Both the position numbers and the translations under genes were made by a program. A model generated the notes under the pieces. The model ran no database searches and was not told where the DNA came from. It saw nothing but the letters and a program-made list of their open reading frames with translations. Shown here piece by piece: positions 24,431 to 32,559 of a DNA stretch of 43,606 nucleotides. Every line of letters starts with the position of its first letter. Position 1 is the stretch's first letter. The DNA lies in the NCBI GenBank assembly GCA_013288325.1, contig JABDCB010000022.1, positions 1 through 43,606 on the forward strand. Reading direction: 5' to 3'. This stretch comes from Bacteroidota bacterium (GTDB lineage: Bacteria; Bacteroidota; Bacteroidia; Palsa-965).

Positions 24431-24868
24431 ATGCAGAAGATTATTGTGTTCGTGTACTTGGCTGGAGTTGTATTATTGGCACCGGGTATCCGGGCACAAA
24501 CAGCTGCAGACTCAGCTCAGGCCTCTGTTAAGGCAGATCCAGCCTTGTTTTCATTGCTTGATAAGCGTAAAGCGATAGGAATAAAAAATCTCAAAGGTTA
24601 TCGGGTAAAGATTCATTTTGGGGCGGAAAAGGCAAAAGCCAATGATGTAAAAGCCAAGTTTTGTCAGAAATACCCGGATATTCCGGCTTACATGGATTAT
24701 GATACTCCCAATTTTTCGATAACAGTTGGAAATTACCGCACCCGTCTGGATGCTTATCGTGTATTTAAACAAATACAGGCCGATTTTCCGAATGCCTTTA
24801 TTGTGGAAATGAAGATCGATTACCCTGATCTGACGGTAAGGAAAGAAGATACTCCAAAGGATAAATAA
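24431..24868 (+). CDS. SPOR-domain-like exported protein
   Basis: 145 residues. A signal peptide (MQKIIVFVYLAGVVLLAPGIRAQ) is followed by a short Ala-rich linker and a C-terminal domain with the beta-alpha-beta pattern of SPOR domains: GYRVKIHFGAEKAKANDVKAKF, then FSITVGNYRTRLDAYRVFKQIQADFPNAFIVEMKI. The VGNYRTRxDAYRVF segment is the clearest match. SPOR domains bind denuded peptidoglycan; the family match is by pattern only. It is divergent from the act operon and convergent with infB. I recall infB, a SPOR gene and actA being neighbours in other Bacteroidota. Confidence 0.82.
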   Translation: MQKIIVFVYLAGVVLLAPGIRAQTAADSAQASVKADPALFSLLDKRKAIGIKNLKGYRVKIHFGAEKAKANDVKAKFCQKYPDIPAYMDYDTPNFSITVGNYRTRLDAYRVFKQIQADFPNAFIVEMKIDYPDLTVRKEDTPKDK

Positions 24869-24870
24869 AC

Positions 24871-24943
24871 AGCGGCAGGAGGCAGCTGCACTAGACAGTC
24901 AAGATATTTGTCCTAACTGCTTCCTGCGCCTGCCGCTATTTTT
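24871..24943. terminator. Bidirectional terminator between the SPOR gene and infB
   Basis: AGCGGCAGG (24871-24879) pairs with CCTGCCGCT (24929-24937), with further partial pairing inside (GGCAG region with CTGCTTCC region), followed by ATTTTT on the plus side. It ends both convergent genes. Confidence 0.75.
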
Positions 24944-27845
24944 AAAGCTTAGCTTTGATTTCCACCATATCGTATCCTTCAACAATATCGCCGACTTTAA
25001 TATCCTGAAATCCCTGAATATTTAATCCGCACTCAAAGCCCTGATTCACTTCTTTCACATCGTCTTTGAAACGTTTGAGAGATCCCAGTGAACCGGTATG
25101 AATTACAATACCATCGCGTATGATACGCACCTTGGTATTGCGGGTAATTTTTCCATCCAGAACCATACAACCAGCAATCGTACCCACTTTGGTAATTACG
25201 AATACTTCCCTGATTTCGATGTTGCAAACAATCTTTTCTTCAAATTCAGGGGCCAGCATTCCTTCCATCGCAGCTTTTACTTCATTGATGGCATCATAGA
25301 TAATAGAGTAGAGGCGGATATCAATCTGCTCGGTCTCGGCCAGTCGTCTTGCAGAAGGTGAAGGACGTACCTGGAATCCGACAATGATTGCATTGGATGC
25401 AGAAGCCAGAAGCACATCACTTTCTGTAATAGCACCTACCGATTTGTGGATAATGTTAACCACAATTTTCTCGCTCGACAGTTTCTGTAAAGAATCCGTT
25501 AATGCTTCAATAGAACCATCCACGTCACCTTTAACAATAATATTCAGTTCTTTGAAATCACCTATTGCCAAACGGCGTCCGATTTCATCGAGTGTAATGT
25601 GTTTTTGTGTACGGATACCCTGTTCACGCTGCAACTGAAGTCTTTTGGTTGCAATTTCACGCGCTTCCCGTTCATCATCCATTACATGGAATGTGTCACC
25701 GGCTTGCGGGGCCCCGTTAAGTCCAAGGATCTGTACTGGCATTGCCGGACCGGAATCTTTAACGGCAGTTCCGCGTTCGTTTTGCATTGCTTTTACACGA
25801 CCGCTGTAGCAGCCTGCCAATATCACATCACCTACATGTAGCGTACCTTTTTCAACCAGGATGGTGGATGTATAACCACGTCCTTTGTCCAGAGTAGATT
25901 CAATAATGGTTCCGGCAGCATTCCGGTCGGGGTTTGCTTTCAGATCCAGTATTTCTGCTTCGAGCAATACCTTATCAAGAAGTTCTTTGATACCGGTACC
26001 TTTCTTTGCAGAAATTTCCTGACACTGGAATTTACCGCCCCATTCTTCTACCAAAATATTTAACTGAGCAAGAGCCTGACGGATATTGTCGGGATTGGCT
26101 CCGGGTTTATCAATTTTATTAATGGCGAATACCATCGGAACACCAGCTGCCTGTGCGTGGTTGATTGCTTCTTTTGTTTGAGGCATCACACTGTCGTCAG
26201 CAGCAATTACGATAATGGCTACATCGGTTACTTTGGCACCGCGTGCACGCATGGCCGTAAATGCTTCGTGACCGGGAGTATCCAGGAAGGTGATATCTTT
26301 TCCGTTTTCCAGTGTTACACGGTAAGCTCCGATGTGCTGGGTGATACCACCGGCTTCACCGGCAATTACATTCGCATCACGGATATAGTCAAGCAACGAT
26401 GTTTTACCATGGTCAACGTGTCCCATCACAGTAACAATAGGAGGACGGGTGATAAGTTGTTCGGGAGTATCTACTTCATCGCGTATAGCTTCCTGCACTT
26501 CCACACTAACAAATTCCACTTTGAATCCGAATTCTTCAGCAACGATATTGATTGTTTCCGCATCCAGACGTTGATTGATGGAAACAAACATTCCAAGACT
26601 CATACAGGTGGAGATGATCTGGGTAACCGGTAAATTCATCATACTGGCCAGCTGACTGGCAGAAACGAATTCGGTTACTTTAAGCACACTCTTTTCCAAT
26701 TCCTGTCTTTCCACTTCTTCAGCCATTTTCTGGCTTACAAGGGATCGCTTTTCTTTTCTGTATTTGGCAGCTTTTGATTTACCGGTATTACCGCTCAGGC
26801 GGGCCAGCGTTTCTTTAATCTGTGCCTGGATTTCAACATCTGTCAGTTCATGACGGGGAGTAGAGCGGGTTCCGGGTTTGGTATTGGTGCGACCGGCTCC
26901 GCTTTGTCCGGGCTTGAATTTATTATCCGTAGAAGAAGGAGCGGCTGTTTCATTTGCCGAAGGAATACGTTTACGTTTCTTTTTTCCTTTACCACCTTCA
27001 AATCCTGATGAGGAAGAAGCAATCGGTTTTTTCTTGTCCGGTTCAACAGGCAGTTCAATTTTGCCCATAATCTTGGGTCCACCAAGTTTTTCAACCGGGC
27101 GACGGTAAAGTTCCTCTTCCTTTACAACAGATTTCTCTGCTTTCTCTTCCGGAAGTATTTCTTTTTCTGGCTCTATTACCGGAGCTGTTTCTTCAGCTAC
27201 CACTTCTGTTACAGGAGGTACCGGAGTTTCTTTTTCTTTGCCTTTCTCTTTTGTTTTTTCTTCTTTCTTAACGTTTTTTTCTTTTTCTTCTTTTTCTTTG
27301 GCAGCCTTTGTTTTCTTGTCCGGTTTTGTCTTGCTGTTGATAGAATCAAGATCAATTTTTGAAACCACTTTTACAGAAACCGTCGAATCGCTTTTTGCCT
27401 TTACAACATCTTCTTCCTTTTCCTTTTCTTTTTCCGGTTCTTTTACAGCTTCTTTCTCTTTCTCCTTAACAACCTCTTTTTCTACGGGCTCTTTTTCAGC
27501 AGTACGAGACTGACCCATATTAACCCCTTTATTGAGGTCTTTGATCATTACGGTTTCTTCTTCCCGTTCTTTACGGCCTTCCCCTGCTTTGTAATCATCC
27601 TCGATCGTGATGGTTTCTTTTTTGATCTTGGATGTCAGGTTCAAGGTTTTGGCCTCCTCCTTCATCTCTCTTTCGGGCGCAAATTCCCTTTGTAACAGGA
27701 TGTACATATCCTCTGAAATCTTCTGGTTCGGGTTGCTGTCCATTTGGAAGCCCTTGGCCTGAAGGAATGAAATCATCCTGTCGGGTGGGACACTTAGTTC
27801 GGCTTTCACCTTACTTAAGCGGATCGTTTTTTCTGTTTCTGACAT
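24942..27845 (-). CDS. infB: Translation initiation factor IF-2
   Basis: GTPase that brings initiator fMet-tRNA to the 30S subunit. 967 residues. An IF2_N-like segment (residues 1-50) is followed by a 280-residue Lys/Glu-rich low-complexity linker (about 60-340), a second IF2_N-like helix region ([34 protein letters not shown]), then the G domain from about residue 470: G1 [10 protein letters not shown]3 DTPGHEAF, G4 NKIDKP. The C-terminal beta-barrels and the fMet-tRNA-binding domain end in [25 protein letters not shown]. The long charged linker is common in Bacteroidota. It is the last gene of the rimP-nusA-infB operon. Confidence 0.98.
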   Translation of the reverse strand: MSETEKTIRLSKVKAELSVPPDRMISFLQAKGFQMDSNPNQKISEDMYILLQREFAPEREMKEEAKTLNLTSKIKKETITIEDDYKAGEGRKEREEETVMIKDLNKGVNMGQSRTAEKEPVEKEVVKEKEKEAVKEPEKEKEKEEDVVKAKSDSTVSVKVVSKIDLDSINSKTKPDKKTKAAKEKEEKEKNVKKEEKTKEKGKEKETPVPPVTEVVAEETAPVIEPEKEILPEEKAEKSVVKEEELYRRPVEKLGGPKIMGKIELPVEPDKKKPIASSSSGFEGGKGKKKRKRIPSANETAAPSSTDNKFKPGQSGAGRTNTKPGTRSTPRHELTDVEIQAQIKETLARLSGNTGKSKAAKYRKEKRSLVSQKMAEEVERQELEKSVLKVTEFVSASQLASMMNLPVTQIISTCMSLGMFVSINQRLDAETINIVAEEFGFKVEFVSVEVQEAIRDEVDTPEQLITRPPIVTVMGHVDHGKTSLLDYIRDANVIAGEAGGITQHIGAYRVTLENGKDITFLDTPGHEAFTAMRARGAKVTDVAIIVIAADDSVMPQTKEAINHAQAAGVPMVFAINKIDKPGANPDNIRQALAQLNILVEEWGGKFQCQEISAKKGTGIKELLDKVLLEAEILDLKANPDRNAAGTIIESTLDKGRGYTSTILVEKGTLHVGDVILAGCYSGRVKAMQNERGTAVKDSGPAMPVQILGLNGAPQAGDTFHVMDDEREAREIATKRLQLQREQGIRTQKHITLDEIGRRLAIGDFKELNIIVKGDVDGSIEALTDSLQKLSSEKIVVNIIHKSVGAITESDVLLASASNAIIVGFQVRPSPSARRLAETEQIDIRLYSIIYDAINEVKAAMEGMLAPEFEEKIVCNIEIREVFVITKVGTIAGCMVLDGKITRNTKVRIIRDGIVIHTGSLGSLKRFKDDVKEVNQGFECGLNIQGFQDIKVGDIVEGYDMVEIKAKL

Positions 27846-27887
27846 ATTATCTTATAAAAATAATTCATTTCACCCTTGTATTCCCAG

Positions 27888-27904
27888 CTCCGGCCAGGCC
27901 GGAG
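27888..27904. repeat. Short GC-rich hairpin between nusA and infB
   Basis: CTCCGGC-CAG-GCCGGAG, a 7-bp stem in the 78-bp gap. No T-tract follows on either strand, so it is more likely an RNA-stability or processing hairpin than a terminator. Confidence 0.5.
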
Positions 27905-27923
27905 TATTTGACAGGGAAAGGTG

Positions 27924-29174
27924 TTATTCAAACTCTGAGCGGAGTATTCTTCTCACCTCATCAATCGTTTCCGCTTCCAGGTCTGTACGTTTCACCAATT
28001 CTTCACTGGTAATTTCCAATACACTTTTAGCGGTATCACATCCGATACCTTTCAAGGCATCAATGATCCAGCTTTCAATTTCATCCGCAAATTCTTCCAG
28101 ATCCACATCCTCGTTATCTTCATGCGTATCACGGTATACATCAATTTCATATCCGGTCAGCTTACCGGCGAGTTTGATATTATGTCCGCCTTTACCGATC
28201 GCCAATGAAACCTGATCGGGCTTGAGATATACATCGGCCCTTTTCGTTTCATCATCAATTTTGATAGATGTGATTTTGGCCGGACTCAATGCACGGGAAA
28301 TAAACAACTGAGAATTGTTTGTGAAATTGATCACATCGATATTTTCATTCCGTAATTCGCGAACAATACCATGAATACGGGATCCTTTCATACCTACGCA
28401 TGCTCCAACAGGATCAATACGGTCGTCATACGATTCTACCGCTACTTTGGCACGTTCTCCAGGCTCACGTACAATCTTCTTGATTGTGATAAGGCCATCG
28501 AATACTTCCGGAACTTCCTGTTCAAATAGTTTTTCAAGGAATACAGGAGAGGTACGTGACAGGATAATAACCGGAGAGTTGTTTTTCATCTCCACTCTTG
28601 CTACAACAGCTCTTACTGCATCTCCTTTTTTGAAGAAATCGGAAGGAATTTGTTCGGATTTTGGAAGAATAAGTTCATTGCCTTCATCATCCAGAATAAG
28701 CGTTTCTTTTTTCCAGGTCTGATAAACTTCACCGGTAATGATATCACCCACACGGTCTTTGTATTTTTTATAAAGACTGTCTTTTTCAAGATCCAGGATA
28801 CGTGATACCAGATTCTGACGGATGGCAAGTACAGAACGACGGCCGAAATCTTCCAGGCTCATCTGATCTGTTACTTCTTCCCCTATTTCGAAGTCGGGTT
28901 CTATTTTACGTGCGGCATTAAGACTGATATGACGGTTCTCGTTATATTCAAAACTGTCTTCTGCAAATTCATCATCCACAATCGTACGGTTGCGCCAGAT
29001 CTCCAGATCTCCACGGTCGGGATTGACAATGATATCAAAGTTTTCATCGCTTTCAAACCGTTTCTTGATAAGGCTCCTGAACACATCTTCAATAATGCTC
29101 ATGAGGGTCGCCCGGTCGATGTTCTTCACATCTTTGAATTCCGAAAAGGATTCAACGAGATTGATCTTTTCCAT
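27924..29174 (-). CDS. nusA: Transcription termination/antitermination factor NusA
   Basis: 416 residues. It binds RNA polymerase and nascent RNA to control pausing and termination. The N-terminal domain (MEKINLVESFSEFKDVKNIDRATLMSIIEDVFRSLIKKRF) is followed by S1 (GDIITGEVYQTWKKETLIL), KH1 (VESYDDRIDPVGACVGMKGSRIHGIVRELRNENIDVI) and KH2 (DVYLKPDQVSLAIGKGGHNIKLAGKLTGYEIDVY). The C-terminus is a single short helical region without the two acidic repeats of E. coli NusA. It is in the order rimP-nusA-infB, as in most bacteria. Confidence 0.98.
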   Translation of the reverse strand: MEKINLVESFSEFKDVKNIDRATLMSIIEDVFRSLIKKRFESDENFDIIVNPDRGDLEIWRNRTIVDDEFAEDSFEYNENRHISLNAARKIEPDFEIGEEVTDQMSLEDFGRRSVLAIRQNLVSRILDLEKDSLYKKYKDRVGDIITGEVYQTWKKETLILDDEGNELILPKSEQIPSDFFKKGDAVRAVVARVEMKNNSPVIILSRTSPVFLEKLFEQEVPEVFDGLITIKKIVREPGERAKVAVESYDDRIDPVGACVGMKGSRIHGIVRELRNENIDVINFTNNSQLFISRALSPAKITSIKIDDETKRADVYLKPDQVSLAIGKGGHNIKLAGKLTGYEIDVYRDTHEDNEDVDLEEFADEIESWIIDALKGIGCDTAKSVLEITSEELVKRTDLEAETIDEVRRILRSEFE

Positions 29175-29197
29175 TTTTATAAACAGATTATTGGTTT

Positions 29198-29671
29198 TTA
29201 ATTAAACGAAACTACTCTCCGGGTTTCTTTTATTTCCGGAAATTGAACAGTTATATTTTCTACTACCAATTCCCGTTTCTTTTTTGCAGGATCCCTGCGT
29301 TCGCGGGTGGTTTTTTCAATGCTGATTTCTTGTTCTGTCACGGCTACCAGTTTACCGGTATGCTTCTCTCCTTTTTTGAGCAATACATTGACTTGTTTAC
29401 CAATGGTTTTGATATATTGTTTGTATACAAGCAGGGGTTGATCCAGCCCGGGTGAGCTTACTTCCAGTTCAAAATCTTCTTTATCCCGATCCAGATTGCT
29501 TTCAATATACTTGCTCAGTTCTACACAGTCGGCAACTGCGAGCCCTTTGTTTTCATCATCAAAAAAAACATGGATTTTGTTAGACGGTCTTACACGGACT
29601 TCCACGAGGAACTTTCCTGAACCCTCCAGCTTTTCGTTTACCAGCTTCACAATCGTGTCTTCCAAAATCAT
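29198..29671 (-). CDS. rimP: Ribosome maturation factor RimP
   Basis: 157 residues from ATG 29671; a TTG at 29686 in the same frame is less likely. RimP assists 30S subunit maturation. The N-terminal alpha-beta domain includes FLVEVRVRPSNKIHVFFDDENKGLAVADCVELSKYIESNLDR, and DFELEVSSPGLDQPL is the family signature. The C-terminal part (GKQVNVLLKKGEKHTGKLVAVTEQEISIEK) is an Sm-like domain. It is the first gene of the operon; a strong RNA hairpin lies 18 bases before its start. Confidence 0.95.
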   Translation of the reverse strand: MILEDTIVKLVNEKLEGSGKFLVEVRVRPSNKIHVFFDDENKGLAVADCVELSKYIESNLDRDKEDFELEVSSPGLDQPLLVYKQYIKTIGKQVNVLLKKGEKHTGKLVAVTEQEISIEKTTRERRDPAKKKRELVVENITVQFPEIKETRRVVSFN

Positions 29672-29689
29672 AGCAAAATCCTGCAAATA

Positions 29690-29714
29690 AAAGAGGGGAC
29701 TCCGTCCCCTCTTT
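29690..29714 (-). promoter_or_regulatory. Leader hairpin of rimP-nusA-infB (possible attenuator)
   Basis: AAAGAGGGGAC, a 3-base loop, GTCCCCTCTTT: a perfect 11-bp stem inside the predicted leader RNA. On the minus strand TATTTG follows, giving a short U-rich tail, so it resembles an intrinsic terminator placed between the promoter and rimP. The same hairpin with a T-run 10 bases on (29721-29727) lies on the plus strand, where no gene ends. Confidence 0.65.
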
Positions 29715-29738
29715 AAATCCTTTTTTTAATAATCCTTG

Positions 29739-29770
29739 CAAATATAATATGATTTAGCGGAATCACCAAA
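29739..29770 (-). promoter_or_regulatory. rimP-nusA-infB promoter
   Basis: Minus strand: TTTG (29770-29767), a 20-base spacer, then TATATTTG (29746-29739). This is a complete Bacteroidota promoter. The predicted leader is about 60 bases and contains the hairpin at 29690-29714. Confidence 0.75.
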
Positions 29771-29803
29771 TAATACCTGTTCATAAAAATATGGGATAAG
29801 TCA

Positions 29804-29833
29804 TTGTATTGTCGACAGAATTAGGTATATTTG
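29804..29833 (+). promoter_or_regulatory. Divergent promoter toward the 29894/30058 genes
   Basis: TTG (29804-29806), a 19-base spacer, then TATATTTG (29826-29833). Two adjacent palindromes follow at the predicted start: ATGAATATTCAT (29836-29847) and AATTGG-GTTA-CCAATT (29848-29863), possible operators. Confidence 0.55.
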
Positions 29834-29893
29834 AGATGAATATTCATAATTGGGTTACCAATTGAATTAGTGGGATAGATTAGGAGGAGGCAG

Positions 29894-30046
29894 ATGGAGG
29901 CGAATATCCCGGATTATCTTTCGAGTAGTGTTGATTGGCTTTCTGGCATATTTTTAGGAGAATCCCTTCCCCAGCCTAAAGCAGAAAAGGAAAAGAACAT
30001 CCGCGTATCCTTTTTTCATTTTTGGATTATATCAGTAACTACATAA
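29894..30046 (+). CDS. Possible 50-residue small protein
   Basis: The open frame starts at ATG 29894, with AGGAGGAGG a few bases before it, unusually strong for Bacteroidota, which seldom use such sites. It encodes MEANIPDYLSSSVDWLSGIF followed by a charged middle (PKAEKEKN) and an aromatic C-terminus (FFHFWIISVTT). It ends 11 bases before the start of the next gene and follows the promoter at 29804-29833. No family is recognised. It may be real or chance. Confidence 0.35.
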   Translation: MEANIPDYLSSSVDWLSGIFLGESLPQPKAEKEKNIRVSFFHFWIISVTT

Positions 30047-30057
30047 AAACCAGCAAC

Positions 30058-30441
30058 ATGAATCACGATCATAAATTGTTCGTATACCTTCGCTTATCAT
30101 CCAGAAAGCTGAGCTTTGCTCTTCTTTTTTGTTTGCTGATGGGGCAAGGCTTAATACTCACGGCAACACCGGCACAGGACTCTGTTGCTGCTGCCGCATC
30201 CAGAAACACTGCTATGCAGGACTCAATCACCAAAGCAAAGGCAGATGCCGCTGAAAACGAAGAAAATCAGCAGAAGGAAAAAATGAATACCATTTTGGAA
30301 GTGGTAGGCAGTGTAGTAGCTATTCTGGGTTTGGTTGTCCTGACATGGAAATTCAGCTCCGGATCGGGTAAGCAAAGAAAACCCGAAAAGCCACAGAATT
30401 CATCCACTGATGGGATTCGTCAAGGAGGCGTACGTCGCTAA
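30058..30441 (+). CDS. Small exported membrane protein
   Basis: 127 residues from ATG 30058; a TTG at 30022 would add 12 residues. A signal sequence (LSFALLFCLLMGQGLILTATPAQ) is followed by a short Ala/Asp/Glu/Lys-rich helix (likely coiled coil) and one membrane helix, ILEVVGSVVAILGLVVLTWKF. The tail (SGSGKQRKPEKPQNSSTDG) is basic and probably cytoplasmic. No family or function is recognised. It converges with the large repeat protein at 30494. Confidence 0.7.
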   Translation: MNHDHKLFVYLRLSSRKLSFALLFCLLMGQGLILTATPAQDSVAAAASRNTAMQDSITKAKADAAENEENQQKEKMNTILEVVGSVVAILGLVVLTWKFSSGSGKQRKPEKPQNSSTDGIRQGGVRR

Positions 30442-30493
30442 CCGCACTGTTTAACCCCTGGCAGTCTTTTTGACCCTCCCTAAGAAAGGTAAC

Positions 30494-32296
30494 TTATCGG
30501 GTACTTGAAATCTTTTTCCCTTTCTTGTACACAATCGTTGACATCACTTCACCATTGCTGCCATAATATTTCCAGGTACCATCCGGTACACTGATTTCGC
30601 GTTTCTTGAAAACCTCTTTTCCGTTATTTTTTGTAGCTATCTTTTCTTTTTCTATGATTATCTTATAACTCTGTTCGCTCATGATAGTACCTTCTTTATA
30701 CCAGGAGGAACTTTTCCCGCTTAGCTTTCCTACTTTATAACCTTCCTTCCTGAAAACCATTCCTTCGGGGTAATAGTAGGTCCATTTGCCATCCGGTTTT
30801 TCAAATTTATAATTCCCTTCCCTGTCTTTGGTTCCGTTTTCAGTCCAGAAAACCCAATGTCCTTTGCGGCGGCCATCAGCAAAGGTTCCGGCTTCACTGG
30901 GTTTGGCATTTTCATACCAAAAACTCCATTGCCCTTCCCGTAGACTGTTGCGATAAGTGCCGTCGTAGTTTTGTTGTCCGTTTTCATACCACCCTTTCCA
31001 GCTGCCATCCATAAAGCCGTTCACAAATGTGCCCTCATCTTTTTTGTTTCCATTTGCATACCACGCAGTCCAAAGACCGGTTTCTCTGTTTTTAATAAAA
31101 TCACCTTCCTGTAGTTTCTGCCCGCTTTCGAACCAGAATGTCCAATGTCCGTTTTTTAAATCGTCTTTAAAAGATCCTTCTTTCCACTTTTGTTTATTTT
31201 CATACCAGTAGGTCCAGAGGCTGTCCTGCTTTTCCTGATGATAAAAACCTTCCGATTCCGGGTTCCCGCTGTCAAACCAATAATGCCATTTGCCTTCTCT
31301 TTGATCATTTACAAATGGGCCCTCAATTTTTTTGATACCATCTTTGCTAAACCAGGTCCAGGTACCTGATTTTTTATCGTTGCTGTAAAACCCGGTTAGG
31401 CTCAGTTTACCTTCTTCATTCCAGTAATCGGTTTTTCCTTCTTTCCTGCCCAGTTTATAATTCAATTCATAATCTTTTCTTCCTTCTTTGGTACGGAAAA
31501 GCCAGACACTATCGGGCAATCCGTCTTTGTAGTTACCTTCACTTTTCGGGTTGCCATTGTCGTAGGTAACTACGAGCCGGCCTTTTCCTTTCTCAATTAT
31601 TTTTTCGCCTTTCGGCGAATTCATTGTCCAGATATACTGAAGGCTATCCCGGTATTCGGCTTCCTGTTTCAGTTTGCTGTTTTCATACCAGTAACTCCAG
31701 CGTCCGTTTTCCTTGCCTTTCAGATAGCTGCCTTCTTTTTCCTTATTCCCGTTTTTGTACCACGACGTAAAAGGGCCTTCCAGGGTATCATTTTTGAAAA
31801 TACCGGCGCTCTCGGGATTGCCGTTGTCAAACCAGTACAGCCATTTTCCATTCTTTTTCGATACCCATTTGTAATCAACAAAAATAACTTTGTATGTTTC
31901 TTCACTCCTCTTTTTTCCGTCTTTATGATAACTGATCCAGGTGCTGTCAGGGAGATTTTGTTTGAAGGATGCTTCCGTAGCCTTTGTGCCATTGTTGTAG
32001 TAATATGTGGACCGGCCTCTTTTGAGCCCGTATATATAGTTCTCTTCTGCTTTCAGCTTTCCATCTTCATAATAAAACTTCCATTTACCATCCTCTTTGT
32101 CGTCTTTATATATACCCTCTCTTGCAATCGAACCGTTTTCGTACCAATATGTGGCCTTCCCGTCGAGCAGCCCGTTTTTCCAGTTTTCTTCGCTTTTTTT
32201 ATGTTTCTGATCTTCATCAAAAAACTCTGTCTTTTTCTGAGCAGAGGCCAGAAAAGAGGAGAGGCACAGGAGGGTGGCTAAAATGTGTCTTATCAT
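30494..32296 (-). CDS. Large exported YwqK/MORN-type repeat protein
   Basis: 600 residues from ATG 32296, chosen because it starts the signal peptide MIRHILATLLCLSSFLASAQ; an upstream ATG at 32323 adds nine residues. The rest is about twenty repeats of roughly 23 residues of the form DGxWxYWYENGxxxxEGxYKxG, as in YwqK-like (toxin_YwqK) and MORN proteins. The repeats form a beta-hairpin ladder. In Bacteroidota such proteins are often called antitoxin YwqK by similarity; here there is no toxin gene next to it, and export argues against that role. A TTTATTTG box ends 4 bases before the start. Function unknown. Confidence 0.88.
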   Translation of the reverse strand: MIRHILATLLCLSSFLASAQKKTEFFDEDQKHKKSEENWKNGLLDGKATYWYENGSIAREGIYKDDKEDGKWKFYYEDGKLKAEENYIYGLKRGRSTYYYNNGTKATEASFKQNLPDSTWISYHKDGKKRSEETYKVIFVDYKWVSKKNGKWLYWFDNGNPESAGIFKNDTLEGPFTSWYKNGNKEKEGSYLKGKENGRWSYWYENSKLKQEAEYRDSLQYIWTMNSPKGEKIIEKGKGRLVVTYDNGNPKSEGNYKDGLPDSVWLFRTKEGRKDYELNYKLGRKEGKTDYWNEEGKLSLTGFYSNDKKSGTWTWFSKDGIKKIEGPFVNDQREGKWHYWFDSGNPESEGFYHQEKQDSLWTYWYENKQKWKEGSFKDDLKNGHWTFWFESGQKLQEGDFIKNRETGLWTAWYANGNKKDEGTFVNGFMDGSWKGWYENGQQNYDGTYRNSLREGQWSFWYENAKPSEAGTFADGRRKGHWVFWTENGTKDREGNYKFEKPDGKWTYYYPEGMVFRKEGYKVGKLSGKSSSWYKEGTIMSEQSYKIIIEKEKIATKNNGKEVFKKREISVPDGTWKYYGSNGEVMSTIVYKKGKKISSTR

Positions 32297-32559
32297 ATTG
32301 CAAATAAACGAACGAAGAAGCATATTGTGTTTGCCCGAACAAGAAAATAATGAACAGGGTTATGAAGAATCACTGGCATTTAGAAGATATTTGTGTACGA
32401 TGAGGTAGATTTCTGGAAAGGCGAAACCCGCCAAAGAGATGATGTGTTGGTTGTAGGGTTTAAAATAGGAGCCCTTTCGACATAAAAGAAGAAATTCGCC
32501 CTCTTTTCTTTTTCCATTCTTTAAAAGAATAACCTAAATTTCCGGTTCAAATTACGGGT

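Noticed and set aside
27888-27904. Terminator between nusA and infB
   Set aside because: The stem is strong but lacks a T-tract on either strand, and infB needs transcription from upstream.
30494-32296. Toxin-antitoxin antitoxin (YwqK label)
   Set aside because: The protein has a signal peptide, is 600 residues long, and no toxin-like neighbour exists; only the repeat type is shared.
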